A stretch of 64,000 nt of DNA from Brasenia schreberi (Eukaryota; Streptophyta; Magnoliopsida; Nymphaeales; Cabombaceae): assembly GCA_036023115.1 (NCBI GenBank), contig JAYKKT010000086.1:10307501-10371500 (forward strand). Direction: 5' to 3'. Both the position numbers and the translations under genes were made by a program. Every line of letters begins with the position of its first letter. Position 1 is the stretch's first letter. Shown piece after piece: positions 20,791-33,354 of this stretch. The notes under the pieces are model-generated. The model searched no databases. It was not told where the DNA came from and saw only the letters and a list, made by a program, of their open reading frames with translations.

Positions 20791-23700
20791 ATGACGGAAG
20801 ATCCCTTTTGCTAAAAATACAAAAACATTTGAAAAACTTAAAATAAAAAAAAATCGAAAAACGAGAAAAACCAAAAATAATGGAAAAACAAAAACTCGAA
20901 AAAAGAGTGCTTTGTATAGTTCCCAAAGTTCTTGTTTTACAAAAATCCAAAAAAATTGAAAATTTGGAAAATACCAAAAAGATTTTGTACATAGCTGCTC
21001 CTGATAGGATTTTGGCAAAAGAAAAGGATTTCGAAAGAAACATCGTCTACATAGCCAGACCAAAAATTTCGAAATCACTTGAAAATCCAAGTACAAACCC
21101 AGGTCATTTTGAAAACCACGCATCAAGTTCCCTCGGGTCTATAGCCCACGAGAATGATCAAAGCCCAGAAGTGGATCCCCTTGAGGAAGATCCCACTTCT
21201 GAGCTCCCAGAATTTCATAGAATTCTCGATTTTGAAAGACCTTCCCAATTAGTAGGAGGAGATTTCATAGAGGTGAACCTAGGGGATGATTCCAATCCCA
21301 AAACCATCAAAATAGGCGCATGCTTGCATGAAACTGAAAAGTTAGCATTCATTGCATTTCTACAAACCTATTTAGAAGTGTTTGCATGGACGTATGAAGA
21401 CATGCCGGGCATAGATCCCAGCATTGTCGAGCATTGTCTTCCCTTAGATGCAGGTGTAAAATCCATAAAGCAGAAGCTTAGGAAAATACACCCGAATGTA
21501 CACACGCAAGTCAAAGAGGGTTTAGAAGATCTGCTAAAAGCCGGATTTATAAAACCCATTGCGTATTCTGATTGGTTGTCAAATATCGTGGTAGTTCGAA
21601 AAACCAATGGTAAAATTCGAATATGCATCGATTTTAGAAACCTGAATAAAGCCACTCCTAAGGATAATTATCCTTTACCAAACATAGATTTGATAGTCGA
21701 TAGTACTGCAAATCATGAAATGTTTTCATTCATAGATGGCTATTCAGGCTACAATCAAATCAAACTAAGTCCACGAGATCAGGGTAAGACCGCCTTCACA
21801 ACCCCATGGGGCACGTACTGCTATACAGTCATGCCCTTTGGTTTGAAAAATGCCGGCGCAACATACCAACGAGCCATGACCACGATCTTCCATGATCAAA
21901 TTCATGAGCTTGTCGAAGTGTATATAGATGATCTCTTGGCGAAATCCAAAACCCGATGCACCCATATCGAATGTTTACAAAAGATTTTCGAAAGGCTTAG
22001 ACTTTACAAAGTAAAGCTAAACCCTCAAAAATGTGTGTTCGGGGTAGAATCAGGGAAGCTTCTAGGCTTTATGGTGAGCCAAAGGGGAATAGAAGTCGAC
22101 CCCTCTAAGTGTCGAGCCATCATAGACATGGCTCCGCCCTCCAATCTCACCCAAATCCGTAGCCTCCAATGTCGATTACAATCCGTTCACCGATTCATAT
22201 CGAATCTGGCAACTAGATGCGAACCCTTCAACAAACTGTTGAGGAAGGGTACGAAATTCTTATGGGATGACGAATGCCAAAAGTCCTTCGAGAGACAGAA
22301 GGCATACTTGGTTAATCCCCCTGTTTTGAATCCTCCAAAGCAAGGAAAACCGCTTTTATTATACATCTCTGTGCATGCAAATGCTTTAGGAGCCCTGTTG
22401 GCTCAATACGAGGATGACACCCATAAGGAGTATGCCATCTACTATATTTCGAAAACTCTCTTGGCTTATGAACGAAATTATCAAGCCATGGAGAAGACGT
22501 GCTTGGCCCTAGTCTGGGCCTGCCAGAAGTTCAGACACTATTTCCTAGATCATGAGATCTGGATAGTGTTCAAGCTTGATCCAATCAAGCACTTATTCGA
22601 AAAACCCATTCTCACGGGTAGATTGGGCAAATGGCAACTCCTTCTAATGGAGTATGATCTAAAATACCATCACCAGATCTCCATTAAGGGGCAAGCCCTA
22701 GCAGATTACGTGGCTGAATTCCCCTTAGAGGACGCGTATCCCACTCTTGTTGAAATGCCTGATGAAGGCATATTGCAAAACCATTTCCAAAACCATATTT
22801 TGGCAAACTCTTTCGAAAACCAAGTATGGAAGATGCACTTCGATGGGGGATGAAACCAACGAGGGGCTGGTGCAGGGGTCATCCTAATCTCCCCTGAAAA
22901 GGGCGAGATTCCCATAGCAGTCCGCTTTGATTTCGAATGTTCCAACAACGTAGCTGAGTATGAAGCACTCATACAAGGCTTAAGGATTTCGAAAACTCTA
23001 GGGGCATCATGCATCGAGGTCTTTGGAGATTCGCTCCTTGTCATAAAACAGGTTTTAAAAATTTGGCAAGTATGTAATGAGAAACTACTTCCATATCATG
23101 AGTTGGCCACTCGATTGGTCCAATCCTTCCAGTCGTGTAAACTCACACACGTAGGAAGAGAGGACAATGGCATCGCTGATGCCCTCTCCTCCTTGGGTTC
23201 AGCCGTGAAGGTCGATCCCATTTCAGGGACCAGATCTTTGGAAATATGGCATGCGCCCCACCCATCCACACATGACTTGGATATTTGCCAAAACAACCCA
23301 GAGTCTATTGAAAAACCCTGGTTCTATGACATAAAACAATTTTTAGAAAATGGGGGATTTACCGAGGATGCCACATCCAAAGATAAGGCATTCATTCATA
23401 AGATTTCGACCCGATACACCATTCTGGGTGGGGTTTTATACAAAAAAAGTTTTACCGGCATTATGCTTAGGTGTATCGACCTAGAGGAGGCTAGGATAGT
23501 AATGCATGAGTTCCACGATGGAGAATGTGGAGGTCATGTTAATGCCAACATGATGGCAATGAAAATACTTAGAGGGGGCTATTTTTGGTCCACCCTGAAA
23601 AAGGATTGTCACGATCATGTTAGGAAGTGTCATCCGTGTCAAGTGCATGGGCATGCCATTCATATCCCTTCATCTGCATTGCATTCCGTGGTTAGCCCCT

Positions 23701-24566
23701 GGCCATTTACCATGTGGGCGTTTGACATTGTAGGCCCAATATTTCCAAAGGCCTCGAATGGGCATAGTTTTATTTTAGCAGCCACGGAGTATTTCTCCAA
23801 GTGGGTGGAAGCCATTTCCCTAACGAATGTAATGGGGCAACATGTGGTGGCTTTCATCCGGAGGAATATCTTGGCTCGATTTGGGGTTACACGAGACCTT
23901 GTGTCTGATAATGGTACCCCATTCAAGAACGAGCGGATGGTTAAGTTGTGCAACACGTATGGCATAACTCACCACTTCTCCTCGCCCTACTACCCTCAAG
24001 GCAACAGTCAAGCCGAAGCCACAAACAAGACTCTCATTAGTATTATTGAGAAAACCTTAGAGAAGGGTAGGACGTGGCACGAGAAGCTGGATGAAGCCTT
24101 ATGGGCTTATAGGACCTCCATCCGGACTCCCACGAATGCCACACCATTCGAGTTGGTCTATGGCACAAATGCCATTCTTCCCATTCATACCCAACTGCAT
24201 TCATTCCATACATCCATAGCACTCGACCTCCCCCTAGAGATGCTTCATCATGCTAGGATGGCCGAACTAGATTTGCTAGATGAGAGGCGACTCCTTGCCA
24301 TGGATCATGCTCGCGCATACCGGCAAAGGATAGCCCGACATTATAGCAAACACATGAGACCTCGCCACTTTGAAGTGAGAGATCTGGTCTTAAAAACCAT
24401 CCACCATCGTGGCCCACACCCCCTAGGCAAGTGGCGCCCCAACTGGGATGGACCCTATGTTGTACGAGAAACCACTACGAACAATTCGTATTGGTTGATC
24501 GGTGTAAAAGGTAGGAATTTAGCAGATCCTATCAATATTCAATACTTAAAGAAGTATCATGTGTAG
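20791..24566 (+). pseudogene. N1 pol (RT, RNase H, second RNase H, integrase)
   Basis: The start region at 20791 (ATGACGGAAGAT) is out of frame with the rest because of an extra base near 20809; the main frame is open from 20880. Domains from 20880: Lys-rich repeats (1-75); RT with VFAWTYEDMPG (about 168), RKTNGK (240), FIDGYSGY (283) and YIDD (349); first RNase H (490-610), which lacks the first catalytic Asp (LYISVHANALGALL); archaeal-type RNase H from MHFDGG (about 654); integrase HHCC (877-920) and DDE. TGA at 22851 replaces an Arg just after the first Asp of the second RNase H. Past it the frame is open to TAG 24564. The integrase is otherwise intact and ends LKKYHV. Confidence 0.93.
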
Positions 24567-25735
24567 GATCTGGACTAAATTCCAGTTTTCGAAAATTTAA
24601 AGGGATAGCTGCCCTGAGACATGTGAATAAGGTGCAAAAGCAACTCGTGTGACCCTGAGTGAGAGAATTCGCACTTGTGAAAGAGTGGAGTTTTCAAAAT
24701 CGTGGTTACATTTCAAAATCCTTCTTCTTACAAAGAAAGGCCTAGTTCAACATAGCAAGATACTTGCAAGTAGTACGTGCTATTTCTAAATAGGCTGATC
24801 TGGAATGGATCGAGTGTATGCTTGGGATAAGTCCTCCCCTCTTCTCTTCTCCTTCTAAAAGGAAAACAAAGGCCCAAATAAAGGGAATTTCCCATTCAAA
24901 GTATCTCTCCAAAAGAAAGAAACCAGATTTCCAAAGAAAAATCGAATCTCTTGTGAAAAAGAGGGATTAAAGAAAAAATACTCCCAAAGGGAGACCCTCT
25001 ATGAAAAAAAGGAAAAAGAGGCCAAAAAGCTCAAAAAGAGCAGTTTTTCGCCTTCTATGCCTTAAACCACGGGATGCTTCAGAAGGGACCGTGGTATCTC
25101 TTTCCCATCCCTGGCTTATCCCAAGCTAAAGCATGGTTCATTTCGAGGAATCCTAAAGTAAAAATAGGATTTACTTACTTGAATTTCATCTTGTTTGAGA
25201 ATTCGACGTTTCGAGTAAGGCATAGGAATTTGAAATGAAGCTTGTTTTCTTATAAAACCTCCGCTAGATAAGCTAGTGTTAAGACTTAAACAAGGGCAAG
25301 CACGAAGAGATCGAGATCCTTAGGATCGAGGCTCAAGACAGTTGTCCCTTTTGTAAATAGCTTTTGTAAATAAGTTTTGAAAACCGAACATCGAACAGCA
25401 TAGGATTTTGCTCACTTGGAGCAACAGGCCTTGTAAGTCTCTAGAGTTCGACCACATCTGGTCTCTGGGAGGTCGCCACTCTTAGCACCACACCCATGTC
25501 ATGCATCTGCATTCCACGCATGGCACTTGCATAAACATGATCCCATTTAGGACCAGATTCCATGTAAAACCCTTTGGCGTGATATCTCCTCCTACCAGAG
25601 TTTGTAAATTGAGATTTTGCTAAAATTGGGACGATCCCATATTCTTCGTGGCTAGATCTAGGGAGACATTGAAAGGGGTGTTTGTCATCTTTGCCCTTAT
25701 CCAAATCTATTTGGACAAGGCCAAAGAGGGGCATC
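24567..25735 (+). other. N1 3' UTR with stem-loop and polypurine tract
   Basis: It is collinear with the E0 and E1 3' UTRs. The conserved stem-loop is at 25066-25095 (ACCACGG/CCGTGGT, perfect arms). The PPT-adjacent palindrome has one change (TCCAAATCTATTTGGA). AAAGAGGGGCATC leads into the LTR at 25736. Confidence 0.85.
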
Positions 25736-28700
25736 TGTAAACACCCCAAAATCCCACGAATTCTTAAACAAATCTGGTTTTGTATAAGCAGCCCCAAAGG
25801 GCTATTTTGAGTCTGGAAACCCAGGAGCCTTCCAGACAACCCTGTACATACGTTTTAAACTCTGTATTTCAAAAATATATAATATGGCTTTCGAAAACCT
25901 TTTAAAACACGTTTTTGAAACCCCAAGGCAGCTTGGCCTAATCCAGACAGGACCAGGAGAGCTAAGAAGAGCCCGGAACCGGAGCACACGTCAAGCCCGG
26001 CACAGCAACTCTTGTATCTGATTCACATCCCCAGGATCTCGAACGTCCAAGACCCTGTTCTTATCAAAATGTCATTTGAAGTCATCTCCGGAAGGCAGAA
26101 ACGGAGGCGGACGACCATGTTGGCGAAGACCCAACGCAGACGGAGTACTGATGCTGTTAGGCCCCGCACAAATCGTCCGTTTCGAACCCAGCTCGAAGGA
26201 GTCAGAGTTCAGTTTGGATTGGATCTGGACCATATATATCCAGATCCCAATCCAAACCCATGTGTGGACTTGGATTTGGATTTGGATTCAAAAATCCAAT
26301 CCAATATCCATATCCATGGCCCACATCACCTTCTCATAAATGGAGGTGGGGCCCACTTGAAATTCACGTGGGATCATGGGCATGAGAGAGAGTGGGGATG
26401 AAAAATATCAAGAGGGTTGTAATTAAGCTTGACTTGTGTGTCAAGTTTGGGGTTAATCATGTGGTTTAGCCTAATTGAGTGGGTTTAAGCTTGTAATTAG
26501 CCAAAACCTAACCTAGGGCTGCACCAACATGAGGTGGTTAAGGTCTATGAGCCATGCAAAGGGAGCTCCTTCACCTAAACCTAACCCAAAACACCTAATC
26601 CAAGCCTACCCCCCTAATCCACCCCTAATGTGAGCCTAATCACCTAACCCACTTCCCTAATCCCGGCCTAATCCCAACCTAATCACCTAACCCACTTCCC
26701 TAATCCTTCCCTAAACCTAGGTTAATTTCCCTAATCCTAGCCTAAACCTAGCCTAATCACCTAACCTAGCTCACTAAACCTCACACTAAAACCCAACCAC
26801 CTAACCTAGCCCTAAACCCCTAAACCACCCCTAGCCCACAATCTACCCAAACCACTAGTTTTCAAAATATCTGGCCCAAACCTTTCCAGCCCACCTTATC
26901 TACATACCACCCTACCTAAACCACCTAACCACTACCCCAAACCCAGCCCTAACCGACCTACCCATCCCCATATAACCCCCCCCCCCTTGGGGGCGGGTTT
27001 TCCTAGCTAGCAGCCCTCACCAATCCCAGCCAGGCCCTCTCTTCCCCATTTCCTCACCTAGCCGAACCTGCCCCCGCTGCTCCACCTGCGCCGCCTGCAC
27101 CACCACCATCCCTCCATCCCACCACCGCTTGCACCGCCATCTCCACCATCTCCCGGCCGAGCTTCACAGTCTGCCCATCTTCCTCCCAGCCAGGTACCAT
27201 CTTCATTCCATTCGGTAAGTACCCCCCCCCACTCCACCTAGCTCCTTCTCTACTCCCTCTCCACTCCTAGCCACCCACCATACCACCAACTTACCTACAC
27301 ATTAGCCCTTTGCTGCCACCATTCTCCCTTAGCCGAACCTAGCACAACCTAAACCACCGGCCACTACCTAGCTACCCTAACTACACCCGGCCAGCCATTT
27401 CTTTTCCCCTAAGACTCCCATTCGGCCTTCCCTTAAACTCCCTTTAGGTCCATACTCCCCAACATTCTATACTCTCCTAGTGACCCTAAACACTCACTTG
27501 GCCCAGCCCCTTTAATCCCCCACATCAAGGCGACACCCATTTGCAGCCGGCCACCTTCGAGGCGCTTATCCCGCGCCCCACTTGCAGCCGGCCAGCACCC
27601 TTTGTCATTCACCCTCGCGGAGCTCCCGTTTGCAGCCCAAGGCAAAGGCCAAGCCCATGCTCAAGCAAGGCCTCTACGGACCAGCTACTCGTAAGTGCCT
27701 AAACTCGGTCTTTAGTTGTATACTTGCTTGAGATTCAATTTGATACGGGGTTGTAATAACAGAGCATAGTCTCCCCCCGCTTGTAATAACGTGGCTTGGC
27801 ACACCCACACACGTGCACTCTCTTAGTTGTGCACGATTTTGAACACACACGGGCCTATTCAGCCCATAATACATAAGTATATATATATACTTTCATTTTC
27901 GAAGAGTTTTTGCTTAAGTTGGGTGCGTTGTCTTTCAATTCAAGCACTCACACACATTGAGATTTCGCTCTTATTTGAAAGACCCAAGTAAGGGCCGACC
28001 TATACTATTTGGGTTTCATTTCATGTCGTGTGAGTAAGTCTTTCAATTCAAGCACTTTCACACACATTGAGCTTTCGCTCTTATTTGAAAGACCCAAGTA
28101 AGGGCCGACCTATACTATTTGGGTTTCATTTCATGTCGTGTGAGTAAGTCTTTCAATTCAAGCACTTTCACACACATTGAGCTTTCGCTCTTATTTGAAA
28201 GACCCAAGTAAGGGCCGACCTATACTATTTGGGTTTAATTTCATGTCGTGTGTGTAAGTCTTTCAATTCAAGCACTCTCACACACATTGAGCCTTCGCTC
28301 TTATTCCCAAGATCTTAGTAAAGGCCTTATTGCAGTTATATTTGGGTTTCATTTATGTCGTGTGTGTAGTACTTCAATTCAAGCACTCTCACACACATTG
28401 AGCCTTCGCTCTTACTCCCAAGACCTTAGTCAAGGCCATACTACAATTTATATTTGGGTTTTATTTCATGTCGTGTGTGTAAGTCTTTCAATTCAAGCAC
28501 GCACCCACATTGAGCCTTCGCTCTTATTTGCAAGACCCGAGTAAGGGCTCATATACATACTCTATATACATATCTCCCTTCGGCACTTACTTTACAAGTC
28601 ATTTCCCTTCGGTTATTTCCCTTCGGTTATTTCCCTTCAGTATTGTCTTTACATTTGGGGTTTTCCCTTTGGAGTAGCGTGAGTTTGCATTGCATCTACG

Positions 28701-29158
28701 CCATACCACGAGGTAGGACGCATATTGCATCAAAGCAAGCCCCGCTCGAATTCGCCCATGTAGTGGAGTGTTCATAACACACAAACTAGGTGGCCCGAAA
28801 AGGGATAAAAGAAAAGACTTAGGCACGTGCAAATCCACGTGATCTAAAACATGCAATCGCATTTAAAAGACCCGAAATAGACACCTCGAACCGCTTCGTA
28901 GGCTTTCTATCCCAAAAAACTCGATTTTTTGCAAAGCGTACAGACTGACCCTTGCTTATCGGTGCAAGAAGGTCTGCGACGACAAGAGCTCACTTGCTCA
29001 CAGTCGCCACGTTTAGAAGTCAGTGTTAAAAATATCTTCGCTAGCTTAGGTAAGCTAGCTGGCACACCCTGTTTGCATACATAGGCCTTAGACGTACGAG
29101 AGAATCCGCTCCGAGCCCTCAAAAGAGGCAAGAGGCATTGGATTTTCGCGCGTTTATA
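25736..29158 (+). repeat. N1 3' LTR (3,423 bp), TG...TA ends
   Basis: It starts TGTAAACACC after the polypurine tract and ends CGTTTATA, directly before the TSD GCAAC and the resumed E1 RT gene. Structure is as in the 5' LTR: U3 dyad near 26219, CCTAA-rich tract at about 26570-26825, array at about 27930-28540, U5 module at 28941-29069. It is intact over the 45 bp missing from the 5' copy. Confidence 0.93.
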
Positions 29159-29163
29159 GCAAC
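29159..29163. other. Target site duplication of N1, right copy
   Basis: GCAAC; see the left copy at 14367-14371. Confidence 0.85.
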
Positions 29164-31765
29164 ATACAAACGAGCCATGACCACGATCTTCCATGATCAG
29201 ATTCATGAGCTCGTAGAAGTGTATGTAGATGATCTCTTGGCAAAATCCAAAACCCGATGCACCCATATCGAATGTTTACAAAAGATTTTTGAAAGGCTTA
29301 GGCTTTACAAAGTAAAGCTAAACCCTCAAAAATGTGTATTCAGGGTAGAATCAGGGAAGCTTCTAGGCTTTATGGTGAGCCAAAGGGGAATAGAAGTCGA
29401 CCCCTGTAAGTGTCGAGCCATCATAGACATTGCTCCACCCTCCAATCTCACTCAAATCCGTAGCCTCCAGGGTCGTTTACAATCCATTCACCGATGCATA
29501 TCGAATCTGGCAACTAGATGCGAACCCTTCAACAAACTATTGAGGAAGGGCACGAAATTCTTATGGGATGACGAATGCCAGAAGTCCTTCGAGAGACTGA
29601 AGGCATACTTGGTTAATCCCCCCCGTTTTGAACACTCCAAAACAAGGAAAACCGCTTTTACTATACATCTCCGTACATGCGAATGCTTTAGGAGCCCTGT
29701 TGGCTCAATACGAGGATGACCCCCATAAGGAGTATGCCATCTACTACATTTCAAAAACTCTCTTGGCTTATGAACGAAATTATCAAGCCATGGAGAAAAC
29801 GTGCTTGGCCCTTGTCTGGGCCTGCCAGAAATTCAGACACTATTTCCTAGATCATGAGATCTGGATAGTGTCCAAGCTTGATCCAATCAAGCACTTGTTC
29901 GAAAAACCCATTCTCACGGGTAGATTGGGAAAATGGCAACTCCTTCTAATGGAGTATGATCTGAAATACCATCACCAGATCTCCATTAAGGGGCAAGCCC
30001 TAGCAGATTACGTGGCTGAGTTCCCCTTGGAGGACGCATATCCCACACTTGTTGAAATGCCTGATGAAGGCATATTGCAAAACCATTTTCAAAACCATAT
30101 TTTAGCAAACAATTTCGAAAACCAAGTGTGGAAGATGCACTTCGATGGGGCACGAAACCAACGAGGGGCTGGTGCTGGGGTCATCCTCATCTCCCCTGAA
30201 AAGGGCGAGATTCCCATAGCAGTCCGCTTAAATTTCGAATGTTCCAACAACGTAGTTGAGTATGAAGCACTCATACAAGGCTTAAGGATTTCGAAAACTC
30301 TAGGGGCATCATGCATCGAGGTCTTTGGAGATTCCCTCCTTGTCATAAACCAGGTTTTGAAAATTTGGCAAGTACGTAATGAAAAACTACTTCCATATCA
30401 CGAGTTGGCCACTCGAGTGGTCCAGTCCTTCCAATCGTGTAAACTCACACACGTAGGAAGAGAGGACAATGGCATCGCCGATGCCCTCTCCTCCTTGGGT
30501 TCAACCCTAAAGGTTGATCCCATTTCAGGGATTCGATCTTTAGAAATATGGCATGTGCCCAACCCCTCCACACATGACTTGGACATTTGCCAAAATAACC
30601 CAGAGTCTATTGAAAAACCCTGGTTTTCTTACATCAAACAGTTTTTAGAAAATGGGGGATTTGCCGAGGATGCCACATCCAAAGATAAGGCATTCATTCG
30701 TAAGATTTCGACCCGATACACCATTCTGGGTGGGGTCTTATACAAAAAATGTTTTACCAGCATTCTGCTTAGGTGTATCGACCTAGAGGAGGCTAGGATA
30801 GTGATGCATGAGTTCCACGATGGAGAATGTGGAGGTCATGTTAATGCCAACATGATGGCAATGAAAATACTTAGAGGGGGCTATTTTTGGTCCACCTTGA
30901 AAAAGGATTGTCACGATCATGTTAGGAAGTGTCATCCATGTCAAGTGCATGGGCACGCCATTTATATCCCTTCATCTGCATTGCATTCCGTGGTCAGCCC
31001 CTGGCCATTTACCATGTGGGCGTTTGACATCGTAGGCCCAATATTTCCAAAGGCCTCGAATGGGCATCGATTTATTTTAGCAGCCACGGAGTATTTCTCC
31101 AAGTGGGTGGAAGCCATTTCCCTAACCAACGTGATGGGGCAACATGTGGTGGCTTTCATCCGGAGGAATATCTTGGCTCGATTTGGGGTTCCACGAGACC
31201 TTGTGTCTGATAATGGTACCCCATTCAAGAACTAGCGGATGGTTAAGTTGTGCAACACGTATGGCATAACTCACCACTTCTCTTCGCCCTACTACCCTCA
31301 AGGCAACGGTCAAGCCGAAGCCACAAACAAGACTCTCATTAGTATAATTGAGAAAACCTTAGAGAAGGGTAGGACGTGGCACGAGAAGCTGGACGAAGCC
31401 TTATGGGCTTATAGGACTTCCATCCGGACTCCCACGAATGCCACACCATTCGAATTGGTCTATGGCACAAACGCCATTCTTCCCATTCATACTCAACTGC
31501 ATTCATTTCATACATCTATTGCACTCGACCTCCCCCTAGAGACACTTCAGCATGCTAGGATGGCCGAACTAGATTTTTTAGATGAGAGGCGACTCCTTGC
31601 CATGCATCGTGCTCATGCATACCGGCAAAGGATAGCCCGACATTATAGCAAACACATGAGACCTCGCCACTTTGAAGTGGGAGATCTGGTCTTGAAAACC
31701 ATCCATCATTGTGGCCCACACCCCCTGGGAAAGTGGCACCCCAACTGGGAGGGACCCTATGTTGT

Positions 31766-31770
31766 ACGAG
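31766..31770. other. Target site duplication of N2, left copy
   Basis: ACGAG directly precedes TGTAAACACC; the identical right copy is at 56817-56821. The undisturbed sequence in sister integrase genes has one ACGAG here. Confidence 0.92.
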
Positions 31771-33350
31771 TGTAAACACCCCGAAATCCCACGAATTCCT
31801 CGAAACAACCTGGTTATGTAAAAGCAGCCCCATAGGGCTATTTTGAGTCTGGAAACCCAAGAGCCTTCCAAACAACCCTATACATATGTTTTGAACTCTG
31901 TATTTCAAAAATATACAATATGGCTTTTAAAACCTTTTTAAAACATGTTTTGAGACCCCGAAGCAGCTTCGGCCTAATCCAGACAGGACCAGGAGAGCTA
32001 AGGAGAGCCCGGAACCGGAGCACATGTCGAGCCCGACACAGCAACTCTCATATCCAATCCACACCCCCAGGATCTCGAACGTCCAAGACCCTGTTATCAT
32101 CAAAACATTATTTGAAGTCATCTCCGGAAGGCGAAAACAGAGAAGGACGATCATATTGGCGAAGACCCAACGCAGACGGAGCACTGATGCTGTCAGGCCC
32201 CGCACAAACCATTTGTTTCGAACACAGCTCGAAGGAGTCAGAGTTCAGTTTGGATTCGATCTGGACCATATATATCCCGATCCCAATCCAAACCCATGTA
32301 TGGACTTGGATTTGGATTTGGATTCAAAAATCCAATCCAATATCCATATCCATGGCCCACATCACCTTCTCATAAATGGAGGTGGGGCCCACTTGAATTT
32401 CGCGTGGGATTATGGGCATGAGAGAGAGTGGGGGTGGATAAGATCAAAGAGTGTTGTAATTAAGCTTGACTTGTGTGTCAAGTTTGGGGTTAATCATGTG
32501 GGTTAGCCTAATTAAGTGGGTTTAAGCTTGTAATTAGCCAAAACCTAACCTAGGGCTGCACCAACATGATGTGGTTAAGGTCTATGAGCCATGCAAAGGG
32601 AGCTCCTTCACCTAAACCTAACCAAAAATACCCAATCCTAGCCTTCCACCCTAATCCGCCCCTAATCTAAGCCTAATCACCTAACCTACTTCCCTGATCC
32701 TGGCCTAATCCCAACCTAATCACCTAACCCACTTCCCTAATCCTTCCCTAAACCTAGGTTAATTACCCTAAACCTAGCCTAATCATAGCCTAATCACCTA
32801 ACCTAGCTCACTAAACCTCACCCTAGAACCAACCCACCTAACTAAACCCTAAACCTCTAAACCACCCCTAGCCCATAACCTACCCAAACCACTTGTATCT
32901 AAAATATTTGGCCCTACCCTTTCCAGCCCACCTTATCATCATACCACCCTACCTAAACCACCTAACCACTACCCCAAACCCAACCCTAACCGACCTAACC
33001 CAGCCCTATATAAACCCCCCACCTTGGGGGTGGGTTTCATCACCTAGCAGCCCACCCATTCCCAACCGGGTCCTCTACTTCCCCAAGTCCAGCCGAATCC
33101 CACCTGCTCCACCTGCTCCACATCCCACCACCGCCTGCTCCACATCCCGCCACCACCTACACCACTGCCTTTCAGCCGAACGCCACCACCATCGCCACCA
33201 CCATTCGGCTGATTCCCTTTCACCCGCCACCACTTCTTCACTCGGTAAGTACCCTACATCTTGCCTTACTCCTTCTTCACTCCCTCTCCACTCTCAGCCA
33301 CCTAATCCACTCCCCTATCACCCTAACATCAGCCCTTCCACTCGTTGCCA
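31771..33350 (+). repeat. N2 5' LTR, truncated after about 1,580 bp
   Basis: It starts TGTAAACACC and follows the N2 3' LTR closely through the U3 dyad (near 32258), CCTAA-rich tract (about 32605-32870), TATA box and C-rich part to GTTGCCA, equivalent to about 54827 in the 3' LTR. There it joins the leader of R through the shared pentamer TGCCA. The tandem repeats and U5 are lost. Confidence 0.9.
33007..33014 (+). promoter_or_regulatory. TATA box of N2 5' LTR remnant
   Basis: TATATAAA followed by a C run and GGGGG, as in the sister LTRs. Transcription from it would now run into R in antisense orientation. Confidence 0.6.
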
Positions 33351-33354
33351 TTTC

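Larger units (their letters stand above)
14372..29158 (+). mobile_element. N1: complete Tat-lineage retrotransposon (14.8 kb) inserted in E1 RT
   Basis: It has two LTRs (14372-17749 and 25736-29158), a PBS, gag-pro, pol, a 3' UTR and a PPT, and is flanked by a 5-bp TSD. Removing it and one TSD copy rejoins the E1 RT frame at NAGA/TY. The two LTRs are very alike: apart from a 45-bp deletion in the 5' copy I see only scattered substitutions. N1 is therefore recent relative to E1. The coding frames carry four nonsense codons and a 1-bp insertion, so N1 is not autonomous now. Confidence 0.93.
29159..31770 (+). pseudogene. E1 pol, second segment (rest of RT to integrase GPY)
   Basis: It resumes after N1 with the TSD GCAAC and codons ATYKRAM. 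YVDD is at 29222-29233. An extra C in a C run near 29620 shifts the frame at NPP. From 29628 the frame is open through the first RNase H, the second RNase H (FDGARNQRGAG; VVEYEAL, where sisters have VAEYEAL; FGDSLL; IADALS) and the integrase HHCC and first Asp motifs. TAG at 31233 replaces a Glu after SDNGTPFKN. The rest runs to GPYVVR, where N2 is inserted. The segment is clearly non-functional as a unit. Confidence 0.92.
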
